In this document: positions 25,401 through 36,700 of the stretch, in pieces
Numbering within the stretch: position 1 is the stretch's first letter
How the letters are laid out: every line of letters begins with the position of its first letter
The notes under the pieces: generated by a model
Seen by the model: only the letters and a program-made list of their open reading frames with translations
Database searches by the model: none
What the model was told of the DNA's origin: nothing
Position numbers and translations under genes: made by a program
Assembly (NCBI RefSeq): GCF_014898055.3
Contig: NW_023601433.1
Coordinates: 71,965,683-72,029,682, forward strand
From: Talpa occidentalis
Taxonomy: Eukaryota; Chordata; Mammalia; Eulipotyphla; Talpidae
Length of the DNA: 64,000 nucleotides
Direction of reading: 5' to 3'

Positions 25401-25799
25401 GTCATTTTGGGGTCCATCAGCAATTTTGATGAGTTTATACAATGAATTTTGAAGCTTCCCTTCTCTAGCTCTTTATTTTCATCAATATCCTCCCTTACTG
25501 TCTAACGTCTTGTCTTTGATACCCCTTCCTTTTACCTGTGTACTTTTGGTCACTCTGCAATGCTCTAGTGCAGCTGTGTTTTATGTATTAAAGAATTTGC
25601 AGTTATGTTCTCAGAGGATTTATCTTTTAGGAATTAGTTGGCTATTGCTTGAAGCAGATCCTGGGTTTGTGGTATATTTTGAATGTAAAGCCAACATGGC
25701 TGATGAATATGTGGTCGGCACTAGTATAAACAAGATGGTGGTAGTGATTATTGTTCATTTTTGGCTTAAACAACTGGAAGGGTGATTTTACTCATTTTT

Positions 25800-26180
25800 G
25801 TGGGAAGGAAGACTAGGAGAAGAGCATGTTTGACTGGGATAGAGAGGGTGTAGAACTGTCAAATAGGTAGTTGGATATTTAGAATCTGGATCTTGGGGAG
25901 AAGTGAGTCCTAGAGATCCAGATTTAAGCCATCAGAATATAATTGGTATTTGAAACTGCGGGACTCAGTAACTTTACTTAAGAAAACTATAGCAGTACCA
26001 TGTTCTGAGGCACAAAAGTGTCTAGAAGTCTAGTGGATGAGGAAGAACTACTAAGGGAAATTGAGGAGGAGGAACCAGTGTGACAAGCTCCTGGGAGTGT
26101 AGATCACAGACATCAGAGAAGAAAGTTCCAGAGAAGGCAGGAGTGGACAACTGATTTGAATACTGTTGAGAAGTCTGAAA
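25800..26180 (-). repeat. L2 LINE fragment
   Basis: gccatcagaatataattggt and the neighbouring segments match internal reverse-complement L2 sequence. Confidence 0.45.
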
Positions 26181-27104
26181 CTAAGGGCAAAAGAGAGACT
26201 CTTAATTGGGTGGGGCAGAGACCATCAGTGACTTGACTAGAACATCTCACAAGAACGATAGAGAAACAGGAGGCAAGAAAGTGGAGACCACATCAGCTGT
26301 GGACCAAATTGCTTGCTCTTTGAGCTTGAATTATTTAGGCTGCATGTTCAGTTGTAACTTTATAACTTCCGAAGCAGAATGGGAACTCATGATTCACTGT
26401 CTATCATTGATGATGTTGCCTCTGTTCTGCTGCTGGGAAGACTTTTCATCTGCCTGCTCAGGTTACCTGGACAATCTAACTGCAAGAGTTAGAGGTGGCA
26501 TTTTCTGTGTGTCTGCAGCAATAAGACATATTGTTTAAAGCTAATTAATAGTTGACAACATGTCTTTAATTAGTGGCCTTACTGATAATGGAAAGTGAAA
26601 TCTGAGCTATAGCCATAGATACTTTAGGTTCTTACTTTGCCAACTAAGAGTTTCTTTTTTTTGTTGCTCAGGGTAGAATTTGTGAGGCACAAGTTTCTTA
26701 ATGCAGCCATTTTTGTGGTTCACAGTATCATTTGCCTAAGAAACTAGAATTTTCTGTGTTGTCAGATTCTGACAGCTCATGGGAAACTTCCACAGAATCA
26801 GCATTTGTTTACCAGGTGTCAATTTGCTTAATATTGGCCCCTGGAACATAGACTTGTGTTTCTTTACACATTGTTTTCAAATATAATAACTCCATGAAGA
26901 TTTATTATTGGGCTTCTTTCCACTCACAGTCTATTTTACCTTAGCATCTGGCTTTAACCTTTGCGTCTGGCCAAAACAAAACACAAAAGAAATCAATCAA
27001 GCCAGAATCCTATGTTTATTTTCTGATGCCACCTCAGAGTTTAGTGCCTGGCTCTGTTGCTTTGCTGCCACGTATTTGCATCTGGCATGGTGTTGAACTC
27101 TTTA

Positions 27105-28455
27105 TTTTTTTATTTATTTATTTTTTTTTATTAAATAATAAATTTTATTTTTATATTCCCCATACAACTGCACATGCCCCATTCTGACCCCAATCCCTCC
27201 CCTCCCGGCCCCCACCCCCCAAAAAGTGTCTCTGGTTCATAGTTTTTTGTTGATTTTGATTTTCACTTTCTTATAGTTATTCTTTTTCCTGATCCCTTAT
27301 TTAAGTTTTCTAGATTCCTGCTATGAGTGAGACCATCCGGTATTTTTCTTTTTCTTTTTGGCTTATTTCGCTGAGCATGATCCCTTCCAGCGCCATCCAT
27401 GTTGCTGCAAATTGCATGTGTTTATCTTTTTTGAATGCTGAGTAATATTCCATGGTATATATGTACCACATCTTCTTGATCCAGTCATCTATTTTTGGGC
27501 ATTTGGGCTGTTTCCAAAGCTTAGCTATTGTAAATAGTGCTGCTATAAACATAGGGGTGCAGGTGTTCTTTGGAATGGATGTTTCTGTGTCCTTTGGGTA
27601 AATACCTAGGAGTGGAATTGCTGGATCATATGGAAGCTCTATGTTTAGTAGGTCCAGAAATCTCCACACAGCTCTCCATAGTGGTTGGACCAGTTTGCAT
27701 TCCCACCAACAGTGCAGAAGAGTTCCTTTTTCTCCACAACCTCGCCAACATTTGTTGTTGCTAGTTTTTTTAATATGTGCCATTCTCACTGGTGTAAGAT
27801 GGTATCTCATGGTAGTTTTGATTTGCATTTCCCTGATTACAAGTGATGTTGAACATTTTTTCATATGTCTGTTGGCCATTTGCATTTCCTCTTCAGAGAA
27901 GTTTCTTTTCAGCTCTTCTGCCCATTTTTTGACTGGAATATTTTCTTTGTTGTTGTTGAGTTTCATCAGCTCTTTGCAGATTTTTGTGATCAGTCCTTTA
28001 TCATTAGTGTTGGGTGCAAAAATGTTCACCCAGTTGGTGGGGTTTCTCTTTGTTTTTGTTATTGTCTCTTTTGCTGTGCAGAAGCTCTTTAATTTGATGT
28101 AGTCCCATCTGTTTATCTTTGCCTTCACTATCACTGCTTTGGGTGATGTGTCTGTAAAGATGTCTTTGATATGCAAATCACGTAGTGTTTCACCTATATT
28201 TCCTTCTATGTATTTTATGGTTTCAGGTCTTATGTCTAGTTCTTTAATCCATTTTGAGTTGGTTTTTGTGTATGGTGTGAGGTAGTGGTCAAGCTTCATT
28301 CTTTTGCATGTAGCAACCCAGTTTTCCCAGCACCATTTATTGAACAAACTTTCTTTGCTCCAATGCATAGTCTTTGCTCCTTTGTCAAAGATTAGTTGAC
28401 CATAAATCTGTGGGTTTATTTCTGGATTTTCTATTCGATTCCATTGGTCTGTATG
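27105..28455 (-). mobile_element. young 5'-truncated L1 (ORF2 C-terminus and 3' UTR)
   Basis: A 1.35-kb L1 inserted antisense to GRK3 and flanked by a 16-bp target duplication ggtgttgaactcttta (27089-27104 and 28456-28471). The poly-A side (T-run) is at the left, as expected. On the minus strand it keeps an open ORF2 frame of about 380 codons to the stop at 27310-27312. That frame includes the cysteine-rich C-terminal segment [19 protein letters not shown] and the motif [10 protein letters not shown]; the reverse transcriptase active site is missing because of truncation. Absence of stops over this length implies a recent insertion. Confidence 0.96.
27310..28455 (-). pseudogene. L1 ORF2 C-terminal fragment, open but truncated
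   Basis: About 380 codons read from [20 protein letters not shown] to [10 protein letters not shown] with no internal stop. Known full-length ORF2 proteins have an endonuclease, a reverse transcriptase and this C-terminal zinc-knuckle segment; only the last is left. The frame can be extended upstream to an ATG at 28486-28488, but those first 11 codons come from flanking DNA and the target duplication. No promoter is evident and no function is expected. Confidence 0.9.
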
Positions 28456-29656
28456 GGTGTTGAACTCTTTAGACCTGTTCTCTTGCATTAAGTTAGAATG
28501 GTTATATCAGGTCTGATGGTTATGCCAACATTGCTGGATTGACTCTTCCTTTAAACAACCTTTTCCTTTTGGATGGGGTATCAAACTATCCCAGACTGCC
28601 TGTTTCTATGTAAGTTCTATTATCTGTTCCAAGAAGACTCTATTACAGACATGTGAATTTCATCTTGGTGTAGCATTGATGATATTTCAGGGCCATCAAG
28701 ATGATCCCAGTAATTCCTCAACTAAGCCTCACATGGGACCTCAGTATTTCATTACACTGATGATTTCTGCTACAGTTTTCCTACTAGCCCCATATTTCAT
28801 TTGTGTTTTCATTCTCTTTATTTTTCATAATTTTTACTGAGGTAACCTTGGGCCACAACGCTATACATGGTTTAGAAGCAGAGGATCACACCACTGCAGA
28901 GTTAAAAATATTTCTGCAAATAAATAAAAACACAAGTTTGACACTAAATCTTCTATTATTGGTTTAGAATGATTGGGGCGGTTTCCACATATAGCAACTA
29001 TTTCTAGAGCACGTTGTATTATTTGACCTATCTTAACATTGGTCAGATTACCTTCTCTGAGTTAGCAAATGACATGATTTGTAGTAATCTCTTTGATAAT
29101 ATTTGTTTAGTGCAGTTGGGGTTCCAAGCCTTAAAACCAACACTTTTATCTGTGGATTAATGCCTTTCCAAAATGTTTAGTTGACTTTTAAAAATTTCTT
29201 TGCTGGAAACCTGGCAATTGTTTTTCCTGTTAGTTTTGTGACACTGTTGTTGAGTGGGAACAATTCCTATTATAACTCTCAGAACTGAATTACAGCCAAA
29301 TTTGAACTATTTGTGCTTTGGAGAGGAGAATTGGCAAGGGTGAGTGATCCATGGCTGGTATATTGTAAGATAATTGTAACCATAGCGATATTTGTTTCCT
29401 AATATTGTGTTTCTAAATTTAAAGGATGAGGTTCATCATAGGAAAAAAAATCCATTTGTATGTTTCAAGTTGAATTTAAATTATTCCAACTTGATTATTA
29501 CAACATGAGAAGTAGTTGTTTCCTGTGGAATAGGCAGTTCGGTAATTTGCTTGATCTCATGTGGAAGTGGTTTTTGCCTGGGCAAATGATATCTTTTAAT
29601 AAAGTTTAGTTTCTAGAAAGACATACCTACCATTGTTAACTTTTAAAAAAATCTAG

Positions 29657-29758
29657 ATAAAAGAATATGAAAAACTTGAGAATGAGGAAGATCGCCTTTG
29701 TAGAAGTCGACAAATATATGACACCTATATCATGAAGGAGCTGCTGTCTTGTTCTCAT
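29657..29758 (+). CDS. GRK3: GRK3 exon 4 (residues 89-122, Gq-alpha contact surface)
   Basis: 102 bp, 34 codons, phase 0 at both ends; acceptor aaatctag, donor gtaagt. It encodes [18 protein letters not shown] followed by [16 protein letters not shown]. In GRK2 the residues R106, D110, M114 and L118 of this RGS-homology segment are known contacts for activated Gq-alpha; all four are present at the matching positions, and position 109 is Tyr, as expected for GRK3, where GRK2 has Phe. Compared with the human protein as I remember it, Glu96 and Thr111 differ (Asp and Ala there). It lies more than 11 kb after exon 3. Confidence 0.96.
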
Positions 29759-31430
29759 GTAAGTATGTCTTTTTGTTCTATTATGATGAGTAAATAAGAG
29801 ACAACTTCCAGTGTCTTCAGGATTAACATAAAATAGAAGGAAGATGTTGAAAAATTAGGCAGTATTCATCCATGGTGGAATCCATTTTTTCTGTCACAAG
29901 TTTGCTGATAACACTGATCCAACATCTGTTGCTTCATATACCCTTCTTATATTTCCAAAAGGAAATAGTTTCACTGCAAAAATTCATGGACTAATATAGC
30001 TAATTCAGATCAATGGAGCAAAGATTGCTCTCAATTCTAGACTTTCTAAAGGATATTAGGCTTGATTATTTTTAATTTAGCTATATTTAACAATTAGGCT
30101 AATCAAACATTGATAAATGTAAATTGTAAATGTTTTCTTTGAATTAACAAGGAAGGTTGTAATTATTAAGTTAATTTTGTTCAGTTGTTAAATGATTGAA
30201 GTAATTTTTTTCCCTTGTAAATCAGATAAGCAATCTAATCCAATCATTAGGATAAACTAAGTTCCTAGGAATTTATTTCATCAGAAATGAGTGGAATAAT
30301 TAGTGATGAAAATTTACCATGTAATGTCTTTGACTTAAGGCTCTCTTCCAAAGAAGTGGCCTAACAGCCCTGGCCTGCTGTGTTCAATGCAGTATCCATT
30401 AGCCACATGTGGCTATTTAAATTTAAACTTAATTAAAATCAAGTGGAGTTAAAAATCAATTCCTCAGTTCCTCAAGAGCCACATTTCAAGTGCTGTATAG
30501 TCACATGTGTCTAATGACTCCTGCTCACCAGCACAAAAATGCATTTCTGCCATCACAGAGTCTGTCTGATTGGACAGCTCTCATCATGATATATGGTAGT
30601 GCTTTAATATGTATTCTGCTGTGAACAGTTTTTACTGACATTTGAATTACTTGCTGAAGATGACATGCTGGTAACATAGCTTGCTTAACAGTTCTTTGGA
30701 CTCAACTCACTATTAAAAAGAACTCCTAAGCTGCAGCTAACTGTGGGTGCTCTGTGTGCCTTGCTGCCTTGCTAGAGAATGACTGACCCTTGGAAAATGC
30801 TAGATAGTCAATGGGAAAGTATCTGCAAACTTAGTTTTCATGTAGCTCAGCAATTTATCGGGTTCTTGGCAGCCAGGTGAACTTTTTAAGCCTTTTTTCT
30901 AATTGTGCTCTGCTAAAGAAGATGCAGTTTGCAGTTTTGGGGGAGGGTAGAATTTGTAATTCTTACCAGTGTAAGTTCCATTCTTTTAGCACCAATTTCC
31001 CTCTGCTGCTTCCCGCTGCAGGATTGTCCTTTAACCTGCAGCCTTTTAATGCAGTGGCTGAGCTTTGTGTTCCCGGCATTTAGTTCTTAGGCATATTTTC
31101 AAGCGCATTTTCTCTTATGTAGTAGACATTTCACATTTTTAATGACACCATTATCAGTTACGGGTTATGTGCATTTAATAAGATGATGGTAGGACACTTT
31201 ACACTTTTTAAAAGACAGCAATCTTGAACCCTTGTGGGATTAGATATAGCAATGAAGTGTCCCTGTGCTCATCAGCCTTCTCAACCGATTTTTCAAAACT
31301 ACATATAATTGCCGCAGGTGACTGTTTTGCAGTTGTGTTAGAGTACCTGTTGTGAGGCTATGTAATGTACAAAAGTTTGTTACATTTTATATTTGTGGAA
31401 AAAAAAAATTGTTTTTGATTTTTTTAAAAG
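29759..31430. other. GRK3 intron 4
   Basis: About 1.7 kb, with one old hAT-type DNA transposon piece near 30360-30590. The rest is unassigned, AT-rich sequence. Confidence 0.8.
30360..30590. mobile_element. ancient hAT-type DNA transposon piece
   Basis: agccacatgtggctatttaa and agccacatttcaagtgctgt followed by attggacagctc match a mammal-wide nonautonomous DNA transposon family (exact name not recalled). Confidence 0.55.
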
Positions 31431-31505
31431 CCGTTCTCAAAGCAAGCTGTAGAACATGTACAAAGTCACCTGTCCAAGAAACAAGTAACATCAACTCTTT
31501 TTCAG
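31431..31505 (+). CDS. GRK3: GRK3 exon 5 (residues 123-147, RGS-homology domain)
   Basis: 75 bp, 25 codons, phase 0 at both ends; acceptor tttaaaag and donor gtaaga. It encodes [16 protein letters not shown] followed by KQVTSTLFQ, helices of the RGS-homology domain. The TSTLFQ ending is typical of GRK3, where GRK2 reads PPDLFQ. Because its length is a multiple of three, skipping it would keep the frame. The polypyrimidine tract is interrupted by purines just before the AG. A SINE is inserted only about 115 bp downstream of the donor. Confidence 0.96.
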
Positions 31506-31620
31506 GTAAGACAAAATTATTTCAAAATGAACATATCTAATTTTCTTAACAGTCGGACTGATGACACTTTCTTTGCATGTGTGAATGTGCTAGAGGAATT
31601 GATGTGGAAGACTGTATTCT

Positions 31621-31898
31621 TTTTTTTTTTTTTAATCTTTTTTTTTTTAAATTTATTCAAGCACTGGGTACAGTCAGAAGCATGGTGAGCGTGAGAGAAT
31701 TCACCAGAGCCAGAGTGGGGAGTAGAACAGGCAGAAGGACAGAAGTACACTGCTGAGGGGAGCAGCAGGAGCGGCAGGAGAGGTCTGCGCGCCAAGTGGG
31801 ACCCTTGCCGGTGGCTGGCCGGGGATCAAACTGGCGATGCAGAGGCTGAGGGCAGCTCTGCAGCCCAGCGCTCAACCGCTGCGTCACCCAGGAGGCCC
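31621..31898 (-). mobile_element. tRNA-related SINE, young subtype, 115 bp after exon 5
   Basis: Perfect 16-bp duplication tggaagactgtattct at 31605-31620 and 31899-31914. The element carries the young marks actgggtacagtcagaag and cagagccagagtgggg. It sits just downstream of the exon 5 donor in antisense orientation, so the transcript contains its T-rich tail followed by SINE sequence, the arrangement from which Alu-like exons can arise. Confidence 0.95.
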
Positions 31899-33324
31899 TG
31901 GAAGACTGTATTCTTGTCTGGAGGTCTTTCTAGAACAATTTAAGCTTAATATCGCATGTCTTCTCATTTAAATGTGTGCTCTTATATGAACATCCTTTCT
32001 AAAGACGTTTCTGAAAAAGGTCACTGGAGCTTTCTAATAATAATATTTTCTATAAATCAATTAAGACAAGACATTGGAGGAAATAGCCTTTTCCCATTTG
32101 ACATTCCAATTACCTGTGACAAGCAGGGACTTTACAAGGTGCTTTTTTTTGTGGTAGAGATGTTGATGCTGATTGTAGTTATTCTCCAAATGAAGCAGAT
32201 TCAATTCCAATAGCCAAGAGTGAACATTTGAATGACCTTGTTGAAATGACCTTCCTCAGTCATGACTGAGGGAATTGGATTTTTTGCTTTGGTCATCATA
32301 TCTTGAATATAACACGGTTATATAGATTTATATTACAAGACTTGGAAAATCAAACTCATAACTAGAGGGCCTCTGTATTTGCTGCTCTTGATTTCTTCTC
32401 CTCCCTGAAACCTTTTCCATCCTTTGTGTTTTCTACAAAGGTGGCAGCTTGCAAAGACATGGTCAAATTTGCATGTGGATAATGTACTTATATTTTAAAG
32501 AATTATATAAAATATGAGAGAATGACAAATACTATAATGATTTTCATGAATTAAAATAATTTATCCTTTTCTTGGATTACTTAGTTATGTGCAGAGGGGT
32601 AAATTGAGTTTTACTTTGGTGCCTTACAAGAGGAATCATTTATCTATGCAAAATAAATCTGATTATTCTATTGAGCAAATGATAGATAGAACTTTGACTA
32701 CAGTAATAAGTTGGGTGTTACCTTTCTGCCAAAATAATTAGATGGATATTTCTGAAAACAGAGGAGCTGTATGTTTAGTCTTGTTGGTTATAAACTTTAA
32801 ACCTGGGCTCTGAATTCTTTTGCACTTGTTCTTGCTTCCATCTGTTCATCTGTGAGTGGAAATGTCCATTGGGCTCTCCTCAAAGTGGGTATTAAGAATT
32901 CAGTGAGAAAGGTGCACATGGGTTGCTTTGCATCTGGCCTGCCGATCACACTATCTTTGTGAGTTAGCGCTTGTTAGATCCTTCAGAAAGTGCAGTGTGA
33001 GAATCTGCTTTTTGTTGTCTCCCTGATATTTTAGTGTCAGAATTTCAGTTTTCAGTTGACTAGGAAATCGTTCATAGTCAATCACATTTAATACTGTTAA
33101 ATTATATCTCGTAATATATGGATTTTACAACTTTGATATATTGACTTTTCCTGTAGTGTAAGTAATGTTTTAAAAAATAGGTGCATGAAAGACCAACAAA
33201 ATTCTTTCCATGTCTTCAAGGAATATGCATTTAAAAGTACTTTAAAAATATTGATTTATTCATTTAAGAAATGAATGACAAATTCTGGTAAAATAGACAA
33301 ATAGAATAAGTGGTAGTGTCATTC

Positions 33325-33600
33325 TTTTTTTTTTTTAAAGATTTATTTATTTATACAAGAACTGGGGTAAAGGCCAGATGTGCGGGAGTGGGAGAGTGAG
33401 AGGATTCACCAGAGACAGAGCGGGGAACAGAACAGGCAGACTGACCGAAATACACTGCTGAGGGGAGCAGCGGGCTAGACAGGAGAGGTCTGCTGCGCCA
33501 TGGGGTATCTCCCCTGGCCTGTCGCACTTGAACCCGCACTGCAGAGGCCATGGACAGCCTCGTAGCGTTGTGCCCAGCCGCCTGCGCCACCATGGAGGCC
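33325..33600 (-). mobile_element. tRNA-related SINE, older subtype
   Basis: T-rich tail then aaagatttatttatttatac, the marks ggtaaaggccagatg and gaggattcaccagagaca, closing with gccaccatggaggcc. A short attctt on both sides may be a remnant target duplication. Confidence 0.92.
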
Positions 33601-33789
33601 TGGTATTCTTATTTATGAAGGTCAAAGAAATAGTCATTATTAAGTTGATTAAAATAAGGAGTGTATTAACTACAATTCAGGGTAATGTGCTATTAGAACA
33701 TAGGAATTATGGTACAACCACAAAGTTGGAAGAGTTCTCTGAGTTGAAATCCCCCCCTGGGCCCCCACCCAGCTTTGTGGAGATAGAAT

Positions 33790-34010
33790 TAAGCAAAACT
33801 TGCAGATGATTTAAGGTGTATAATGTGATGTTTTAATATAGGTATAAATTGTGAAATGACCATCAACTAATTAACATGTTCAGCACCCCACATAGTTTGG
33901 TGGTTTGTGTTTTATTTTCTGGCATGTTCTACATTAAATTTCCAGAACTTATTCATCATGTAATAATGGAACTTTGTACCCTTTGACCAACATCTCCCAG
34001 CAGCAGCCGA
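33790..34010. mobile_element. old L1 3'-end fragment
   Basis: gtaccctttgaccaacatct and tccagaacttattcatcatg are typical of an ancient L1 3' end. The orientation was not settled. Confidence 0.45.
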
Positions 34011-34298
34011 ACGACCTGACAAATGGCTCACATGCAGCTCAGGGTCTTTGCCTCCCCTGCCAGGCTGTAACAGCAGCAAAACCAGGAACAGTTTCAATAA
34101 CTCAGCTGCTTGCAAAGCCTTCAAACTTTCCTCTCTGAGGTTGGCTGCTGGAAGCCCCTCTGCGTCCTTCAGAGGCCTGCAACAGCCTTCTGCAAGATTA
34201 GTGTGGTGGGGGCCAAAATTGCTGACCCCGGAATCGCTGAAGATTTAAAAATGCTGGATCTCAAACACTGAATGCTGGGTCCTGCTCCTGCAGTCCCT

Positions 34299-34317
34299 TA
34301 TATATATATATATATAT
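34299..34317. repeat. TA microsatellite
   Basis: About nine TA units followed by a T-run. Confidence 0.9.
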
Positions 34318-35260
34318 TTTTTTATCAGATTCCCTGCCCCAAAATGCAATACTTTATTAGCATTTTCCCTGGGACTGTCTATCCTCACCAGCACCCCCTC
34401 CAGGGGGCACCATTTGTAATAATCTTTGGCTTCAGCCACCAGTAATGGTTCTACTATGGGACCCTGACTTTTGCACTGCTTACTTGGCATATTTTATGGT
34501 TCTCTCTGTTGAGTTGTAATGTGATGTGTTCTATTTTGTTTAAAAAATTTCTAGTGACCTTTTTCTTTTATTAGCAGGAAGCATGGACTATTTAATAAAA
34601 TATAAAAAAAACTATGAATCAACATAATGGTTTTTATAAATGGAAATTCTGTGATATACAAATTCAGTCTTTTCATAGATCTTTGACCTCTTGATTTGAT
34701 TCATCTTTTGATCAGTCTTTTGATCTTTCCATCTTTTTGAACCTCTTGAGACTTGTGGTCCTTGGTTTTTCACATCTAGAGGACTGGGTTAAGGTAGATA
34801 TTGTTTATCATCTTGGAATCTTATAAGTTGAGAGCTGAAAGAGCTTCCCCAAGCTAGTTGAGCTTCCCTCTTACCAAGGCAGGAACAAAGTTCATTTGGT
34901 TGTAGTGACCAGTCCCAGTGCCCTGCCCACAACAGACCCACAGTCGTGTAAGGCAGTGGAGGCTACCTTAGCTGTGAGTCTCCTTTCTGGTGCAGGAAGT
35001 AGGACTTCCAGAAAAGCTGTGGTTGTCTTACTGCCTCTGTCTGGTTGCTATGTCTTCAGCAGACTTCCTAATCTTGTCACTTGCTTTGTATTATTCCATG
35101 ATCTGGCCTGCCCTTTTTTTTTTTTTTTTTTTGCAGTTTTTCAGAGTAATATATGAAGACACAAAAAATGTTAAACTGGCAGCATTTAGTGTAGGGTATT
35201 AAAATACTTTTAAAAACTATTTAATTGACTCTAGGCTGAATTGTGAAATATTAGCATTTG

Positions 35261-35280
35261 ATATATATATATATATATAT
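35261..35280. repeat. AT microsatellite
   Basis: Ten AT units. Confidence 0.9.
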
Positions 35281-36165
35281 TTCTTGATTTATAGTTCATC
35301 ACATGGAAAAGGAAAGTTTATGCCATTTACTTAGTAATATACAAAGTGGCATGAAATTGAAGAGGATTGTTCTCCATGAGAGGAACAATGCACACGTGAG
35401 CCAAGGGCCCATGAACTTGCTCAGAGACCTGGGGAATGCACCGACTCATAAGGCCACTGTGTCCTTAAGTGTCAGGTGAAGATTGGGATTAATGTTCCCT
35501 CCTGGTTACCTTTAATTCTATGGTTCTAAGATAGAGAAAATCATTAAGTAAAATGGTTATTTTAAAAACTTTTATTCATGGTTTTCTTAACTTTTAGTCT
35601 GTAAAAAATCAATTTTTATAATTAAAATGATCATAATTAATACTAATGTAATTAGCTAAGTAATATAATTAACTTACAGTATATGCCACATAATGTACAG
35701 GGTCCATTAAAAAAATGAAAATGTGGGGTCCCTTGTTCAGAAATTATTAAAAATTTCCAGATGGTGACAGCAAGGCCCTAAGCCAACCAATGGGCTCTTC
35801 TAAGTATGAATCCTTCATGGCTTCATGGTTGGCAGGCCCATGAAGCTAACGCTGCTCATTTAAGAAATGGCTGTGACTTGACAGAGCCATGCTACACAGC
35901 AGGGGTTAAGGGACAGGCAGGACAGACCTGTTCCAGCCTACCTAGAGTGGGCCACTGAGTGGTGTTGATAAGTACTAAGTAAATAATCATGATGAGGAAT
36001 CTGTTAGTGAAGATTGGACAAATGCTAACAAGGACTAGACAAAGATGCTGTGGGGGGGGCACTTAATTGGGAACCTCATCTAGTCAGAAGCTCACCCACG
36101 TGTGTGTTTTTTACTTAATATGTTCCTATTTATGCAGTGTGGAATTTCTTTTCCATCCTTTCCAG

Positions 36166-36227
36166 CCATATATAGAAGAAATTTGTGAAAGTCTTCGAGG
36201 CAACATTTTTCAAAAATTTATGGAAAG
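36166..36227 (+). CDS. GRK3: GRK3 exon 6 (residues 148-168, RGS-homology domain)
   Basis: 62 bp; acceptor tttccag, donor gtatga. It encodes [20 protein letters not shown], then AG as the first two bases of a Ser codon that is completed by the T opening exon 7. The segment is the end of the amino-terminal RGS-homology half. Asn at position 160 replaces the Asp I remember from human GRK3 (a conservative change). A 41-bp alternating purine-pyrimidine tract sits about 420 bp downstream. Confidence 0.95.
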
Positions 36228-36643
36228 GTATGAAACTTTGTATATAAAATGTTATGCTCTGTAGGTATACATCATTTTATTTAAGAAGGCTGTTCCTTAC
36301 ACCATATGTTAATTTATTCTTCATCATGTGTTTTTTGTATTCTGTGTCAGGTTTTATGGTAGACCATTTCCTTAACACTTAATGTTGTAACTTAGGATTT
36401 GTGTATCTTAAAGTTTCTCTGACCTTTAGTTTTCAGCTTCAAAATTGGCTAAGATTTAAATAGACTAAGGAATCTTAATATTAGATGTATTTTATTAGGC
36501 TACCTTTATTAATGCAAGCACGACCCTATAATTTATCTAATTCATTTTTCGGATTTTGAAACCATATCCCCCGGAGTAGGACACGATGGCACTTGATCCT
36601 TTATGTAGTAGAACTCTGGGTATAGGCAAATATCTGTGTTTTT

Positions 36644-36700
36644 TACACACACATGCGCGCACGTGCGTGCATGCACACACACACCCACATACACACACAC
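36644..36700. repeat. alternating purine-pyrimidine tract and CA repeat
   Basis: 36644-36684 alternates purine and pyrimidine without a break and includes tgcgcgcacgtgcgtgcatg. The CA repeat continues with interruptions to 36700. Confidence 0.95.

Larger units (their letters stand above)
18512..29656. other. GRK3 intron 3
   Basis: About 11.1 kb between exons 3 and 4. It holds a long degenerate sense L1 (19.5-21.7 kb) with an AC microsatellite, L2 and MIR pieces (22.6-24.2 and 25.8-26.2 kb), probable old antisense LINE sequence (24.2-25.4 kb) and the young antisense L1 at 27105-28455. No exon-like conserved reading frame was seen. 18520-19500, 21700-22550, 26200-27080 and 28490-29650 contain nothing I can assign. 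Confidence 0.8.
31506..36165. other. GRK3 intron 5
   Basis: About 4.7 kb with two antisense SINEs (31621 and 33325), an old L1 3'-end fragment near 33790-34010 and two TA microsatellites (34299, 35261). 31900-33300 and 34500-36160 show nothing assignable. Confidence 0.8.

Noticed and set aside
27310..28488. 392-codon open frame on the minus strand as a host gene
   Set aside because: The sequence is the C-terminal part of L1 ORF2, bounded by a target-site duplication and a T-run; the first 11 codons are flanking DNA.
31517..31887. Overlapping minus-strand frames of 76-92 codons
   Set aside because: They lie in the SINE at 31621-31898; similar frames recur in every copy of the family.
33912..34248. 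Frames of 66-70 codons near 34.0-34.2 kb as a small secreted protein
   Set aside because: The Leu-rich start on the minus strand overlaps old L1-end sequence, has no recognisable family and no supporting context.
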